A stretch of DNA of 54,294 nucleotides. It comes from Spirochaetaceae bacterium (GTDB taxonomy: Bacteria > Spirochaetota > Spirochaetia > SZUA-6 > Bin103). The stretch's first letter is position 1; each line of letters begins with the position of its first letter. The stretch spans positions 1 through 54,294 of the forward strand of contig JAPPKD010000193.1 of the NCBI GenBank assembly GCA_028820215.1, written 5' to 3'. Shown here piece by piece: positions 8,385 to 17,015 of this stretch. The notes beneath the pieces were generated by a model that saw only the letters and a list, made by a program, of their open reading frames with translations, was not told the origin of the DNA and ran no database searches. The position numbers and the translations under genes are program-made.

Positions 8385-8981
8385 TCAGAACGAGAAGCGC
8401 AGCCCCGCCTCCAGGCTGTGGGTGAGGCTCGCCTCCAACAGTTCCTTCGTATCCGGGATCTCGGCGTCCGTCGTGCCGCGCAGGCGATAGCCCAGAGTGA
8501 GGGTCAGGTCTCCCAGGATGAAGCCGATGCCCGCGGCGCCCTGGAATGCCGGCGTCAATACCGACTTGCTCTTCTCCTGCTTGACGGTGGACTGCGAAAC
8601 CCCGCCGCCGACGCCGACGTAGGGGGCGACCAGAATGCCGATGCCGAGGTCGTAGTAGACACTGGCGATCACGTCGATCGCGGTGATGGATTGCTCTTCC
8701 CGGTCCTTGACATTGGTCAGGCGATACCCGGCCGCCAACTCCGGGCGGAAGCCGAACAGGTGGAAGCCGATGCCGGCGTGGCCGCCGATCAGGCCCACCT
8801 CGGTGGTGAGCGTCTCCTCGTCGATCGTTCGGTCGGCGGGGAGAGCGATGCCGTAGGCGGCGCTGACGTAAAGGCCGGTACCGCCGCTGGCGTCGTCGTG
8901 CGCCTGCGCGGCAAGGGTGGCGAGCGGAGCCAGCAGGAGACAGACGCACAGCGCGAAGCGACGGCTGCAGGTAGTCGTCAT
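8385..8981 (-). CDS. Outer-membrane beta-barrel protein, paralogue 1
   Basis: This 198-residue protein has a signal peptide (hydrophobic CVCLLLAPLATLAAQ, cleavage near AAQ-A) and alternating amphipathic strands, and it ends in GLRFSF with the terminal Phe recognised by the BAM machinery. It is a small eight-strand-type barrel like OmpW/OmpA-barrel or opacity-type porins. It aligns along its length with the next two genes (GFHLFGFRPELAAGYR, VIASVYYDLG, YVGVGGGVS, LTLTLGYRLRGT). The ATG at 8981 is chosen because it starts a standard signal peptide; a TTG at 9017 would put 12 extra residues ahead. It is the most divergent of the three copies. Confidence 0.75.
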   Translation of the reverse strand: MTTTCSRRFALCVCLLLAPLATLAAQAHDDASGGTGLYVSAAYGIALPADRTIDEETLTTEVGLIGGHAGIGFHLFGFRPELAAGYRLTNVKDREEQSITAIDVIASVYYDLGIGILVAPYVGVGGGVSQSTVKQEKSKSVLTPAFQGAAGIGFILGDLTLTLGYRLRGTTDAEIPDTKELLEASLTHSLEAGLRFSF

Positions 8982-9049
8982 GACGGAACTGTCGGCTGGG
9001 CAACGCGGCCGTGTCAATGTGACCGCGTCAAAACGGGCACCTCGGCGAC

Positions 9050-9694
9050 TCAGAACGAGTAGCGGATTCCCAACTCGACGTTGTGCCCGAGCGCGGTCTT
9101 CAACGCGCCGTCCTCATTCTTCGGAAACCCGGCGTCCAGCGTGCCGGTCAGTCGGTAGCCCAGGGTGAGGGCCAAATCCTCCGTGAGCACATAGCCGATG
9201 CCCGCCGCTCCCTGGAAGGCGAGCGCCCACACCGACTTGGTGTTGCCTTCCTTGACGGTTACGTACGACATGCCGCCACCGACGCCGAGGTAGGGAATGA
9301 TCTCGCTGCCGGTATCGACGTCGTAGTACACGCTGGCGATCACGTCGATGGAAGTGACGGACTGTTCATTCTGGTCCTGGATGTTGGCCATGCGGTAGCC
9401 GACGGACAGCTCGGGTCTGAATCCGAAGATGGTGTAGCCGACGCCGAACCGGCCGCCCACGAAGCCCAGGTCGGTCGATATCGTGCGGTCGCCGATCGTC
9501 CGGTCGGCGGGAAGGGCGACGCCGTAGCCGGCGCTGATGGAGAACTCAGCGTCGCTCCGCATCACGTCGGCGTGCATCTCCTGCGCGCTTAGAGAGGCGA
9601 GTGGCGCCAGCAGGAGGAGAGCGCAGAGTGCGCACCGCCGGCTACGGTCGATCCCCGGCCGGGAGCTGTCGGCCGGGTAGCGGAGCGATCTCAC
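9050..9694 (-). CDS. Outer-membrane beta-barrel protein, paralogue 2
   Basis: The middle member of the tandem barrel family has 214 residues, a signal peptide around CALCALLLLAPLASLSAQ, and the C-terminal GIRYSF. It shares ALPADRTIG, IFGFRPELSVGYRMANIQD, DVIASVYYD, PYLGVGGGMS, AFQGAAGIGYVLTEDL and TLGYRLTGTLD with its neighbours. The differences cluster in segments that should be surface loops (for example DVDTGSEI, KEGNTKSV and FPKNEDGAL), the pattern expected of diversified surface proteins. The start is a GTG at 9694; a nearby upstream ATG runs into a stop after two codons. The ligand or function is not evident. Confidence 0.75.
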   Translation of the reverse strand: MRSLRYPADSSRPGIDRSRRCALCALLLLAPLASLSAQEMHADVMRSDAEFSISAGYGVALPADRTIGDRTISTDLGFVGGRFGVGYTIFGFRPELSVGYRMANIQDQNEQSVTSIDVIASVYYDVDTGSEIIPYLGVGGGMSYVTVKEGNTKSVWALAFQGAAGIGYVLTEDLALTLGYRLTGTLDAGFPKNEDGALKTALGHNVELGIRYSF

Positions 9695-9732
9695 AACATT
9701 AGGGCCGGTCCTGGTCCGCTGTGGCCGGAGAC

Positions 9733-10341
9733 TCAGAACGAGTAGCGAATCCCTATTTCGACGTTGTGGCCGAGCGTCATCTCCTGCTTGCCCCTGTCCT
9801 TGAAATCCGCTTCCAGCGTGCCGGTCAGGCGGTATCCCAGCGTGATCGTCAGATCCTCCGTGAGCGCGTAGCCGAGGCCCGCAGCCGCCTGGAACGCCGG
9901 AGCAACCGCTGAAACGCCCGTGTCGTCGGCATTTTCCTTGACGGTGATGCTCGAAATGCCGCCTCCGACGCCGATGTAGAGGGAGATATCACCGTCCGTG
10001 TCGTAGTAGACGCTGCCGATCACGTCCAGCGAGCTGACCGACCCCTTACCGCCGGTGTTCTTGATAGTCGCCGTTCGGTAGCCGGCCGAAACCTCCGGGC
10101 GGAGTCCGAACACCTTGTAGCCGAAGCCGAGCTGGCCTCCCAGGAAGCCTATATCGGTATCGTGCGCCTTCGTGCCGATCTCGTGTGTAGCGGGTAACGC
10201 GACTGCGTAGCTCGCCCTTACGTAGAACCCGTCGTCGTTCCCCGTCATGTCGTCGGACATCTCCTGCGCCGCCAAGGTGGCGAGCGGGGCCAGCAGGAGA
10301 AGGGCGCAGAGCGCGAAACGGAGGCTGCGGTTGGTTATCAT
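9733..10341 (-). CDS. Outer-membrane beta-barrel protein, paralogue 3
   Basis: This 202-residue protein starts with a clean signal peptide (MITNRSLRFALCALLLLAP, then ATLAAQ) and ends with GIRYSF. It matches paralogue 2 in the barrel strands (PEVSAGYRTATIKN, SVYYDTDGD, IGVGGGISSITVKE, ALTEDLTITLGYRLTGTLE). It is the promoter-proximal copy of the leftward trio; spacers between the three genes are 38 and 68 bases, so one transcript is likely. It diverges from argA with 63 bases between the two starts. Confidence 0.75.
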   Translation of the reverse strand: MITNRSLRFALCALLLLAPLATLAAQEMSDDMTGNDDGFYVRASYAVALPATHEIGTKAHDTDIGFLGGQLGFGYKVFGLRPEVSAGYRTATIKNTGGKGSVSSLDVIGSVYYDTDGDISLYIGVGGGISSITVKENADDTGVSAVAPAFQAAAGLGYALTEDLTITLGYRLTGTLEADFKDRGKQEMTLGHNVEIGIRYSF

Positions 10342-10404
10342 GACCGAGCCAATGTCGGCTCAGAAGGGGCGGCGTGTCAAGACGGGCGCGCGGTTGGAGA
10401 CCGC

Positions 10405-11727
10405 ATGACCGCTCCAGTCGGCGCGATCCGCGACGCGGTCACCTACCTGGCGCGTTTCCGCGGCAGCCTGTTCGTGATCAAGGTGGACGACCGCGTGCTG
10501 GAGTCGCCGATGGCGGCGGTGCTCGTGCACGACATCGTGCTGCTGCAGCGCATGGGGATCCGCACGGTGGTGGTGACCGGGGCGCGCGGCGCGATCGACC
10601 GGGCACTGGAACGCGCGTCGCTGCCTTCCCGCTACCACCGCGGCCTGCGCGTCACCACCGAGCCGATGATGGAGCACGTCATCCACGCGGTGGCGGCGCT
10701 GAGCACGCGGCTGATGTCGCTGTTCAGCGAGTGCGGGGGGCACGCCGCATCCGGAAACTGGGTGCGCGCCCGGTCGCTGGGCGTGGTCGACGGCGTCGAT
10801 TATGACCGGTCCGGGCGCGTGGAACGGGTCAACGCCGCCCTGATCCGGACGCTGATCGACCGCGAGGTCGTGCCGATCGTCACCACCCTCGGCTGGAACA
10901 CGGTCGGCACCGCCTACAACCTGGGCAGCGACGACCTGGCCGTGGCGGTCGCCACCGGCATGCACGCCGCCAAGCTGTTCGTCGCCGCTGCCGCGCCCGG
11001 CATCCCGGCTCCCGGACGATCCGACCGCCCGGCAGGCGCCCAGCCGCTGCGCGACTCCGGCGCGTTCTCGACGATGACGGTGGAGGAGGCGGCCGCCCTG
11101 GCCGCGGACGCCAACCTGGGCGACGAGGCGCGGGCGATGCTTCGCCTGGCCGTCGACGCCTGCCGGGGCGGCGTCGAGCGCGTGCACGTGATCGACGGCA
11201 GGCGCGACGGCGTGCTGCTGGAGGAGATCTTCTCGGTAGGCGGCTCCGGCACGATGGTGTACGCCGATCGCTTCGCGGACTTCGGCGCCGCCACTCCGGA
11301 AGACGTGCCGGCCATCATGAGCCTGCTGCAGCCGCTGGTCACCCGCGGCCTGCTGGTGCCGCGCTCGCCGGAGCAGATCGGCGCCGCCATCGACGACTGG
11401 GTCGTCTACCGCGTCGACGACACGATCCAGGGATGCAGCGGGCTGGACCGGCTGGGCGGCGGAGACGCGGAGATCTTCGGACTGGCGGTGAACCCGTCGC
11501 ACCGCGCCGCCAACGTCGGCCGCCGCCTGGTCGAGCTGCTGCTGCGCCGTGCGAGCGACGGCGGCGCGCGCCGGGTGTTCGTGCTGACCACGCAGGCGAT
11601 CGACTTCTTCCGGGAGCTGGGGTTCCGGGACGCCGACCTTGATGCATTGCCGGCCGCACGGCGCAGCCTCTATGATCGTCAGCGCGGCTCGCGCATCCTC
11701 ATGATCGATCCGCGTCGGGCGACATAG
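10405..11727 (+). CDS. argA: Amino-acid N-acetyltransferase (N-acetylglutamate synthase)
   Basis: The 440-residue protein has the two-domain ArgA architecture. The amino-acid-kinase fold spans about residues 1-285 (VTGARGAIDRAL, REVVPIVTTLGWNTVGTAYNL), and a GNAT acetyltransferase domain follows (IFGLAVNPSHRAANVGRRLVE, the acetyl-CoA loop). The C-terminal VFVLTTQAIDFFRELGF and LYDRQRGSRIL are characteristic of ArgA and distinguish it from acetylglutamate kinase ArgB. It makes N-acetylglutamate, the first step of arginine synthesis, and is normally feedback-inhibited by arginine. GGAG at 10396-10399 precedes the ATG by five bases. It sits directly upstream of proC-proA-proB, so glutamate flows to both arginine and proline from one cluster. 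Confidence 0.88.
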   Translation: MTAPVGAIRDAVTYLARFRGSLFVIKVDDRVLESPMAAVLVHDIVLLQRMGIRTVVVTGARGAIDRALERASLPSRYHRGLRVTTEPMMEHVIHAVAALSTRLMSLFSECGGHAASGNWVRARSLGVVDGVDYDRSGRVERVNAALIRTLIDREVVPIVTTLGWNTVGTAYNLGSDDLAVAVATGMHAAKLFVAAAAPGIPAPGRSDRPAGAQPLRDSGAFSTMTVEEAAALAADANLGDEARAMLRLAVDACRGGVERVHVIDGRRDGVLLEEIFSVGGSGTMVYADRFADFGAATPEDVPAIMSLLQPLVTRGLLVPRSPEQIGAAIDDWVVYRVDDTIQGCSGLDRLGGGDAEIFGLAVNPSHRAANVGRRLVELLLRRASDGGARRVFVLTTQAIDFFRELGFRDADLDALPAARRSLYDRQRGSRILMIDPRRAT

Positions 11728-11751
11728 CGTCGCTCGCCGGATGGCGACCCC

Positions 11752-12567
11752 ATGAACACCTCACGACCCTCCCTCGGCTTCGTCGGCGCGGGCACCATGG
11801 CGTCGGGGCTGGCGCGCGGCATTCACGCCGCGGGACTGGCCGGAGCGATCACCGCCCACGATCCACTCACCGAGCGCCTTGACAGGCTCTGCGCCGAGGT
11901 CGGCGCCACGCCCGCCGCGGACAACGGCGCGGTGGCCCGCAGCGCGGAGGTCCTGTTCCTGGCCGTCAAGCCGCAGGACCTGGAAGCGGTGGCCGCCGAG
12001 CTGGCCGGGGCCGGCGTCGACCTTGCCGAGCGCCTGGTGGTGTCGATCGCCGCCGGCGTCACCCTCGCGCGCCTTGCGGACTGGCTTCCGGGGGCGCGCC
12101 TGATCCGCGTCATGCCCAACCTGCCGTGCGTGGTGGGCGAGATGGCGGCCGGCTTCGCCCGCGGTCCGGCGGCGACCGACGGCGACGCCGGCCTGGTCGG
12201 CGATCTGCTGCGCGCGTTGGGCGTGGCACTGGAAGTGGACGAGGAGCACCTGAACGCCGTCACCGCCCTGTCCGGGTCGGGGCCGGCGTTCATGGCCCGG
12301 CTGCTGCAGGCGTTCATCGATGCCGGCCAGGCCTGCGGACTGCCCGCGGACGCCGCGCGCGCGCTCACCCTGCAGACCGCCAGGGGGACGGCGGCGCTAC
12401 TGCAGGAGCACGGCTACGACACGGCGGCCTTCATCGACATGGTCAGCTCGCCGGGGGGGACGACCGTGGCCGGCCGTGCCGTGCTGGAGTCCTCCGACCT
12501 GCATGCCGTGATCGCCGACACCATCGCCGCCGCCACCGAACGCGGCCGCGAGCTGGCCGGAGGCTGA
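11752..12567 (+). CDS. proC: Pyrroline-5-carboxylate reductase
   Basis: The 271-residue enzyme reduces 1-pyrroline-5-carboxylate to proline with NAD(P)H. The Rossmann motif is FVGAGTMASGLARGI near residue 8, followed by VLFLAVKPQDLE and RVMPNLPCVVGEMA. The C-terminal proline-binding helices hold ALSGSGPAFMARLLQAF and DMVSSPGGTTVAGRAVLE, the family signature. It lies 24 bases after argA and two bases before proA. The ribosome site of proA (GGAGG at 12559-12563) is inside its last codons, so proC and proA are tightly coupled. Confidence 0.94.
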   Translation: MNTSRPSLGFVGAGTMASGLARGIHAAGLAGAITAHDPLTERLDRLCAEVGATPAADNGAVARSAEVLFLAVKPQDLEAVAAELAGAGVDLAERLVVSIAAGVTLARLADWLPGARLIRVMPNLPCVVGEMAAGFARGPAATDGDAGLVGDLLRALGVALEVDEEHLNAVTALSGSGPAFMARLLQAFIDAGQACGLPADAARALTLQTARGTAALLQEHGYDTAAFIDMVSSPGGTTVAGRAVLESSDLHAVIADTIAAATERGRELAGG

Positions 12568-12569
12568 AC

Positions 12570-13883
12570 ATGACGACCGAGACCCTGACGACCCCGACCC
12601 TGACGATGCAGCAGGCGGCCCGCAGCGCCCGCGAGGCAAGCCGCCGCCTGCGCACCATGCCGGCCACCCTGCGCGACGCCGCCCTGCGCGCCGTCGCCGA
12701 GGAGATCGACCGCAACCGGGACGCGATCCAGGCCGCCAACGCACGCGACCTCGAGCGCGCCCGTGCCGAGGGGGTCGCGCAGCCCCTCATCCACCGGCTC
12801 GGCCTGTCGGACAGCAAGATGGCCGACATCGACGCCAGCCTGAGGGAGGTCGCCGCCGCCCCCGATCCGCTCCAGGGCGTCCAGTTGGCCCGCCAGCTCG
12901 ACGACGGCCTGACCCTGACGCGGGTGACCGTGCCGATCGGGGTGCTGGGCGTGATCTTCGAATCGCGGCCCGACGCGCTGGTGCAGATCGCCTCGCTCTG
13001 CATCAAGTCCGGCAACGCCGCCATCCTCAAGGGCGGTTCGGAAGCGGCCGAGTCCAACCAGGCGCTGTTCGACTGCATCCGCTCGGCCCTGACGGCCACC
13101 GGCGCGGGCTTCGCGGGCGCGCTGCACCTGGCGACCAGCCGCGACCAGATCGACGACCTGCTGCGCATGGACGACCTGGTCGACCTGATCATCCCGCGCG
13201 GCTCGCCGGAGCTGGTGCGGAGCATCCAGGACCGCACGCGCATCGCCGTGCTCGGCCACGCCGACGGGATCTGCCACGTGTACGTCGACGCCGCCTGTGA
13301 CCTGGAGCAGGCGGTGGCGATCGTCACCGACGCCAAGACCGAGTACCCGGCGGTCTGCAATGCGGCCGAGACCGTACTGGTCCACGCCGACGTCGCGGAA
13401 CGACTCCTGCCGCGGCTGCGCGAATCCATGCCGCAGGTGGAGCTGCGCGGCGACGAGCGCGTGCGCGCGCTGATCGACGCGCACCCGGCCGCCGACGAGG
13501 ACTGGGACACCGAGTACCTGGACCTGATCCTGGCGGTCAGGATCGTGGACGGCCTGCAGGAGGCGATCGCCTTCATCAACGAGCACGGCAGCGCCCACAC
13601 CGATGCGATCGTGACCACCGACCGGCAGGCCGCCGACGCCTTCTTCGCGCAGGTCGACTCCGCCTCGGTGTTCTGCAACTGCTCGACCCGCTTCGCCGAC
13701 GGCTACAAGTTCGGCCTGGGGGCGGAGGTCGGCATCTCCACCACCCGCATCCACGCGCGCGGCCCGGTCGGCGTCGAAGGGCTGATCACCCACGCCTATC
13801 GCCTGCAGGGCGACGGCCACGTGGTCGCCGACTACACCGGCGGCGCGCGCAGCTTCCATCACCGCGACCTGCCGACGGACTGA
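12570..13883 (+). CDS. proA: Gamma-glutamyl phosphate reductase
   Basis: The 437-residue aldehyde-dehydrogenase-fold enzyme converts gamma-glutamyl phosphate to glutamate-5-semialdehyde. It shows PIGVLGVIFESRPDALVQIA, LCIKSGNAAILKGGSEA, the catalytic Cys in YPAVCNAAETVLVH, and the ProA hallmark STRFADGYKFGLGAEVGIST. The ATG at 12570, with GGAGG six bases upstream, gives the usual N-terminus; the open frame extends far upstream inside proC but is not coding there. A repeated TLTTPTLT near the start looks like benign N-terminal variation. It is placed between proC and proB. Confidence 0.94.
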   Translation: MTTETLTTPTLTMQQAARSAREASRRLRTMPATLRDAALRAVAEEIDRNRDAIQAANARDLERARAEGVAQPLIHRLGLSDSKMADIDASLREVAAAPDPLQGVQLARQLDDGLTLTRVTVPIGVLGVIFESRPDALVQIASLCIKSGNAAILKGGSEAAESNQALFDCIRSALTATGAGFAGALHLATSRDQIDDLLRMDDLVDLIIPRGSPELVRSIQDRTRIAVLGHADGICHVYVDAACDLEQAVAIVTDAKTEYPAVCNAAETVLVHADVAERLLPRLRESMPQVELRGDERVRALIDAHPAADEDWDTEYLDLILAVRIVDGLQEAIAFINEHGSAHTDAIVTTDRQAADAFFAQVDSASVFCNCSTRFADGYKFGLGAEVGISTTRIHARGPVGVEGLITHAYRLQGDGHVVADYTGGARSFHHRDLPTD

Positions 13884-13888
13884 AGCGG

Positions 13889-14689
13889 ATGCGAGTGCTC
13901 ATCAAGATCGGCACCGGGGTGATCGGCCCCGGATCGCAGCTCGACCGGACGTGGCTGCGCGCCAAGGTGGCCGAGATCGCCAGGCTGCTCAGCCGCGGCC
14001 ACGAGGTGCTGCTGGTCAGCTCCGGGGCGGTGGCCGCCGGCATGGAGGTGGTCGGCAGGACCGAGCGGCCCGGCGACCCGCTGGAGCTGCAGATGCTGTC
14101 CGGCATCGGCCAGATCCCGCTGGCCAACTGCTACCAGGAGCTCTTCGGTGAGCACGGGGTACAGGTCGCGCAGGTGCTTCTCACGCACTACAACTTCGAC
14201 ACCCCGCGCGAGGAACGCACGATCCTGCGCATCCTGGACTCGTACCTGTCGCGCGGGATGGTGCCGGTCATCAACGAGAACGACCTGGTGAACAAGGAAG
14301 AGTTCGACGTCCGTGGGCACTTCACGGACAACGACATCCTGGCCGCGCTGGTCGCCACCCACGTCAGGCCCGATCTCGCCGTGATCCTGACCAACGTCGA
14401 CGGCCTGCACGCCGGCGGCGCGGACGGGCCGCTGATCCCGGTGGTAGAGCGGGTCGACGACGACATCCGCGCGCACGCCTCGTGCGAGTCGAGCCCGCTG
14501 GGCCTGGGCGGCATGCTGTCGAAGGTGGACGCCGCCGCCATGATGACCGCGCAGGGGATCGAGGTGATCGTCGGCAACGGCAGCGCGGCACTGGAACCGC
14601 TCATCGACGGCACCGCGCCGCGGACCCTGTTCCGCGCCCAGCGCCGCAGCGCGGCGCGCGGGGCATCGGCCGCGATGGCCCGCGCCTGA
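13889..14689 (+). CDS. proB: Glutamate 5-kinase, short form without PUA domain
   Basis: The 266-residue protein has the amino-acid-kinase fold of ProB: IKIGTGVI at the N-terminus, VLLVSSGAVAAGMEVVG, LSGIGQIPLANCYQELF, VPVINENDLVN, GHFTDNDILAALVA, ILTNVDGLHAGG and LGLGGMLSKVDAA. It phosphorylates glutamate, the first proline-specific step. It ends just after the kinase fold and lacks the C-terminal PUA domain that brings most bacterial ProB enzymes to about 370 residues. PUA-less ProB proteins are known, so this need not be a truncation; proline feedback may differ. It starts five bases after proA. Confidence 0.92.
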   Translation: MRVLIKIGTGVIGPGSQLDRTWLRAKVAEIARLLSRGHEVLLVSSGAVAAGMEVVGRTERPGDPLELQMLSGIGQIPLANCYQELFGEHGVQVAQVLLTHYNFDTPREERTILRILDSYLSRGMVPVINENDLVNKEEFDVRGHFTDNDILAALVATHVRPDLAVILTNVDGLHAGGADGPLIPVVERVDDDIRAHASCESSPLGLGGMLSKVDAAAMMTAQGIEVIVGNGSAALEPLIDGTAPRTLFRAQRRSAARGASAAMARA

Positions 14690-14700
14690 GAGGCACCGCG

Positions 14701-16137
14701 GTGCGGGCCAGGTCCCTGATCGAGGCGCTCGTCCTGGCGGTCGCCGCGTTCGGGCTCAACCTGCTGGCTCCCGACGATCCCGGTCTGCTGGACGCCGCCG
14801 TCAATCCCTATCTGCTCGCGGCGTTCGTGGTGGCCGCCCTGCGTGGATGGACGGCCGGCTATCTCGCGCTGGCGGCGGGGGCGGCGCTGGCGTATCTGGC
14901 CTTCGAGATCCTGCCCGGCGCGCCGGCCCGGTTCACCATCACGGCCGACTGGGTTGCCACCGGTCCGCTCGCGGACCCGCGGGTGCCAATGCTCGCTCTG
15001 ACCGGCGTGCTCGGTGTCCTCCTGTTCGGCCTGATCCACTTCGCGCACGCCAGGCGGGCGCGCCGCCTGCGGCGCGAGGCGGCCGAGCTCGGTCGCGAGC
15101 GCGACGTCGTGGACCGCCAGCGGACGGCGCTGCTGGCCGCCACGAGCGAGCTGGAGCGGCGGGTGAGCGGCCAGACCGACTCGCTGGCGTATCTGCACGC
15201 CCGCTGGCGGGAGCTGTCGTCCCAGAACGTGGAGGACACGCTGCTCGTGGTGCTCGACACGGTCACGGAGCTCACCGGCGCCGAGCGCTGCTCGCTGTGG
15301 CAGCTCGACGCGGAGGCCGGTGAGCTCGTGGTCCGGGTCACGGCAGGCTGGGACGCCGAGGACGACGCCGCGCGCCGCGTGCCGGTCACGGGCAGCATCG
15401 AGGGCTGGGTGCTCCGCAACGACCGGCTGTTCTCGGCCAAGCACCTCGCGCGCTACGACACGCTGCGCCGGGTCGACCGCGGCACGGCGGTCTATGCGGC
15501 GCCGCTGCGCGCGGGCACTCGCGCCTGGGGAGTGATCCTCATCGAGGACCTCCCGTTCGAGCGGTTCAACGCCCACACCGAGCACCTGCTGCTGCTGGTC
15601 GCGGCGGTTGCGGCGGCGCCGCTCGAGCAGGCGATCGCCTACGAAGCGGGCCTGGAACCCTCCGACCGGTCCGGGGACACCGGCTATCCCCGTTTCGAGC
15701 AGCTCGCCCGGGTGTTGCCGTCCGAGGTGGCGTGCCGCGCGGCCGAGGGGGGGAGCCTGAGCGTCGTCCTCATCGAGGTCGTCAACTACCACCGCCTGGC
15801 GAGCGGCGCCGGTCCGGACCGCGCCGCGGACGTGGTCGCGCGCGTGTTCCGCGCGGCGAAGGAGGCCGCGGCAGGCTCCGTACGCTGCTTCCACTACAAG
15901 CACGAGGGCCAGTTGGCGGTGATCTGTCCCGCCCTGGACTTCGACGGCGCGGCGCTGCTGGCGCTGGACTTCCTCAGGTGGGCGTCCGAGACGGCCTGGC
16001 CGGACGATATCGGCGAGGGCCGTCCGGAGTTCAGGGTGGGCTACTCGTCGCTGGCGCGCGGGGTCGAAGACGCCGACGCGCTGCTGAGCATGGCGGAGAA
16101 CCTCCTGGCGATGCCGCAGCACGCGGGGCCGCGATGA
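14701..16137 (+). CDS. Membrane GAF / degenerate-GGDEF protein, PelD-like layout
   Basis: The 478-residue protein has four predicted membrane helices in its first 115 residues and a basic coiled coil (about 118-158). A GAF domain follows (about 165-315, starting VEDTLLVVLDTVTELTGAERCSLW), then a C-terminal domain (about 325-475) whose LSVVLIEVVNYHRLASGAG and YKHEGQLAVICP occupy the places of the Asp-rich and GGDEF loops of diguanylate cyclases. The catalytic GGDEF is absent, so it is a receptor or scaffold rather than an enzyme. TM-GAF-degenerate-GGDEF is the layout of PelD, the c-di-GMP receptor of Pel polysaccharide export. No RxxD I-site is visible just before the degenerate loop and no other pel gene is nearby. 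GTG start after GAGAGG; the stop overlaps the next start. Confidence 0.65.
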   Translation: MRARSLIEALVLAVAAFGLNLLAPDDPGLLDAAVNPYLLAAFVVAALRGWTAGYLALAAGAALAYLAFEILPGAPARFTITADWVATGPLADPRVPMLALTGVLGVLLFGLIHFAHARRARRLRREAAELGRERDVVDRQRTALLAATSELERRVSGQTDSLAYLHARWRELSSQNVEDTLLVVLDTVTELTGAERCSLWQLDAEAGELVVRVTAGWDAEDDAARRVPVTGSIEGWVLRNDRLFSAKHLARYDTLRRVDRGTAVYAAPLRAGTRAWGVILIEDLPFERFNAHTEHLLLLVAAVAAAPLEQAIAYEAGLEPSDRSGDTGYPRFEQLARVLPSEVACRAAEGGSLSVVLIEVVNYHRLASGAGPDRAADVVARVFRAAKEAAAGSVRCFHYKHEGQLAVICPALDFDGAALLALDFLRWASETAWPDDIGEGRPEFRVGYSSLARGVEDADALLSMAENLLAMPQHAGPR

Positions 16138-17015
16138 CGGTGCGGCCGGCGGCGGGGCTGTCGAGAATCGGGGTGCGCACCGCCGACGGCTGCTTCTTCC
16201 CGCTGATGCTGGACAGCTTTCGCGGCATCCGGCAGCTCGTGCTGACCACGGCCGGTACGGGGCAGGATGCCGCCGACGTCGAGCTGTTCCTGGAGGAACC
16301 GGGCGGCGGCGCGGGCTACCAGCACCTGGGCACCGTGCACGTGGCGACCGGGAACATCGAGGAGGGGGCGGCAGAAGCCGGCCGGCCCGACCTGGTGCTG
16401 CGCGTCGCCCTGGATGCCGGACGCGTGCTCACCGCGACCGTCACCGGGCCGGCGGCGCGCGGCGAGCTGCGGGTGGCGCTGCAGCGCTACACGTCTCGCG
16501 ACGTCACGATGCGCGCGCCCGCCCCGCTGGCCGGCGTACGGGAGACGATCGCGGCCGGCCACCTGGACAGCGAACCGCACCGCCTGGAGCCGGCGGCAAC
16601 CGCGTGGCTCGACGCCGGGGCGCCCGCCGACGCGGACGCGATGCAACCGGTCGAGCGCTTCGTGCACCGCTGTACGTCGGTGCTGCCCCTGAACGCGACG
16701 CCCGACGACCGCGCGCGCATCGCCTGGCTGGTCGAGCGTCCCGGTCTCCGCCGGGACGAGGCCGATCTGCTGCGGCGCCTCTGCAGCCGGATGGCCGGCG
16801 ACGAAGATCCGGAACGGGCAGGCTTCGCGCGGGCCGCGATGCGCTCCGTGGACGAGCTGGCTGCCGAGGGCGGACGCGATGCACCCGCGACCGAACATGA
16901 GGACGCGTACGCGCGCCGTGACTATGGTGAGGTCCTGCGGCTCCTGCACGCCGCGCGCGTGGCCGGCGACCCGGCGATTCCGGCGGACCTCGCCGACTAC
17001 TGGCTGACCGGGTAG
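16134..17015 (+). CDS. Hsp70 substrate-binding-domain-like protein
   Basis: This 293-residue protein has no signal peptide or ATPase domain. The first 125 residues resemble the beta-sandwich substrate-binding domain of Hsp70: RQLVLTTAGTGQDAADVELFLEE, then LGTVHVATGNIE, then DLVLRVALDAGRVLTATVTGPA, which follow the DnaK pattern of a polypeptide-binding strand set followed by the D-x-x-G-x-L-x-V/T-A-x strand. From memory, stand-alone proteins of this kind occur in spirochaetes. The remaining alpha-helical part is unassigned. It is translationally coupled (ATGA) to the GAF protein, so the two probably work together. Its last 19 bases overlap the convergent ATPase gene. Confidence 0.5.
   Translation: MTVRPAAGLSRIGVRTADGCFFPLMLDSFRGIRQLVLTTAGTGQDAADVELFLEEPGGGAGYQHLGTVHVATGNIEEGAAEAGRPDLVLRVALDAGRVLTATVTGPAARGELRVALQRYTSRDVTMRAPAPLAGVRETIAAGHLDSEPHRLEPAATAWLDAGAPADADAMQPVERFVHRCTSVLPLNATPDDRARIAWLVERPGLRRDEADLLRRLCSRMAGDEDPERAGFARAAMRSVDELAAEGGRDAPATEHEDAYARRDYGEVLRLLHAARVAGDPAIPADLADYWLTG

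Noticed and set aside
12414..13862. 482-codon minus-strand frame opposite proA, and a second at 12443-13678
   Set aside because: Both are shadows of a well-supported ProA gene.
14188..16122. 644-codon minus-strand frame across proB and the GAF protein
   Set aside because: It spans two coding genes on the other strand and shows low-complexity Arg/His composition without domains.
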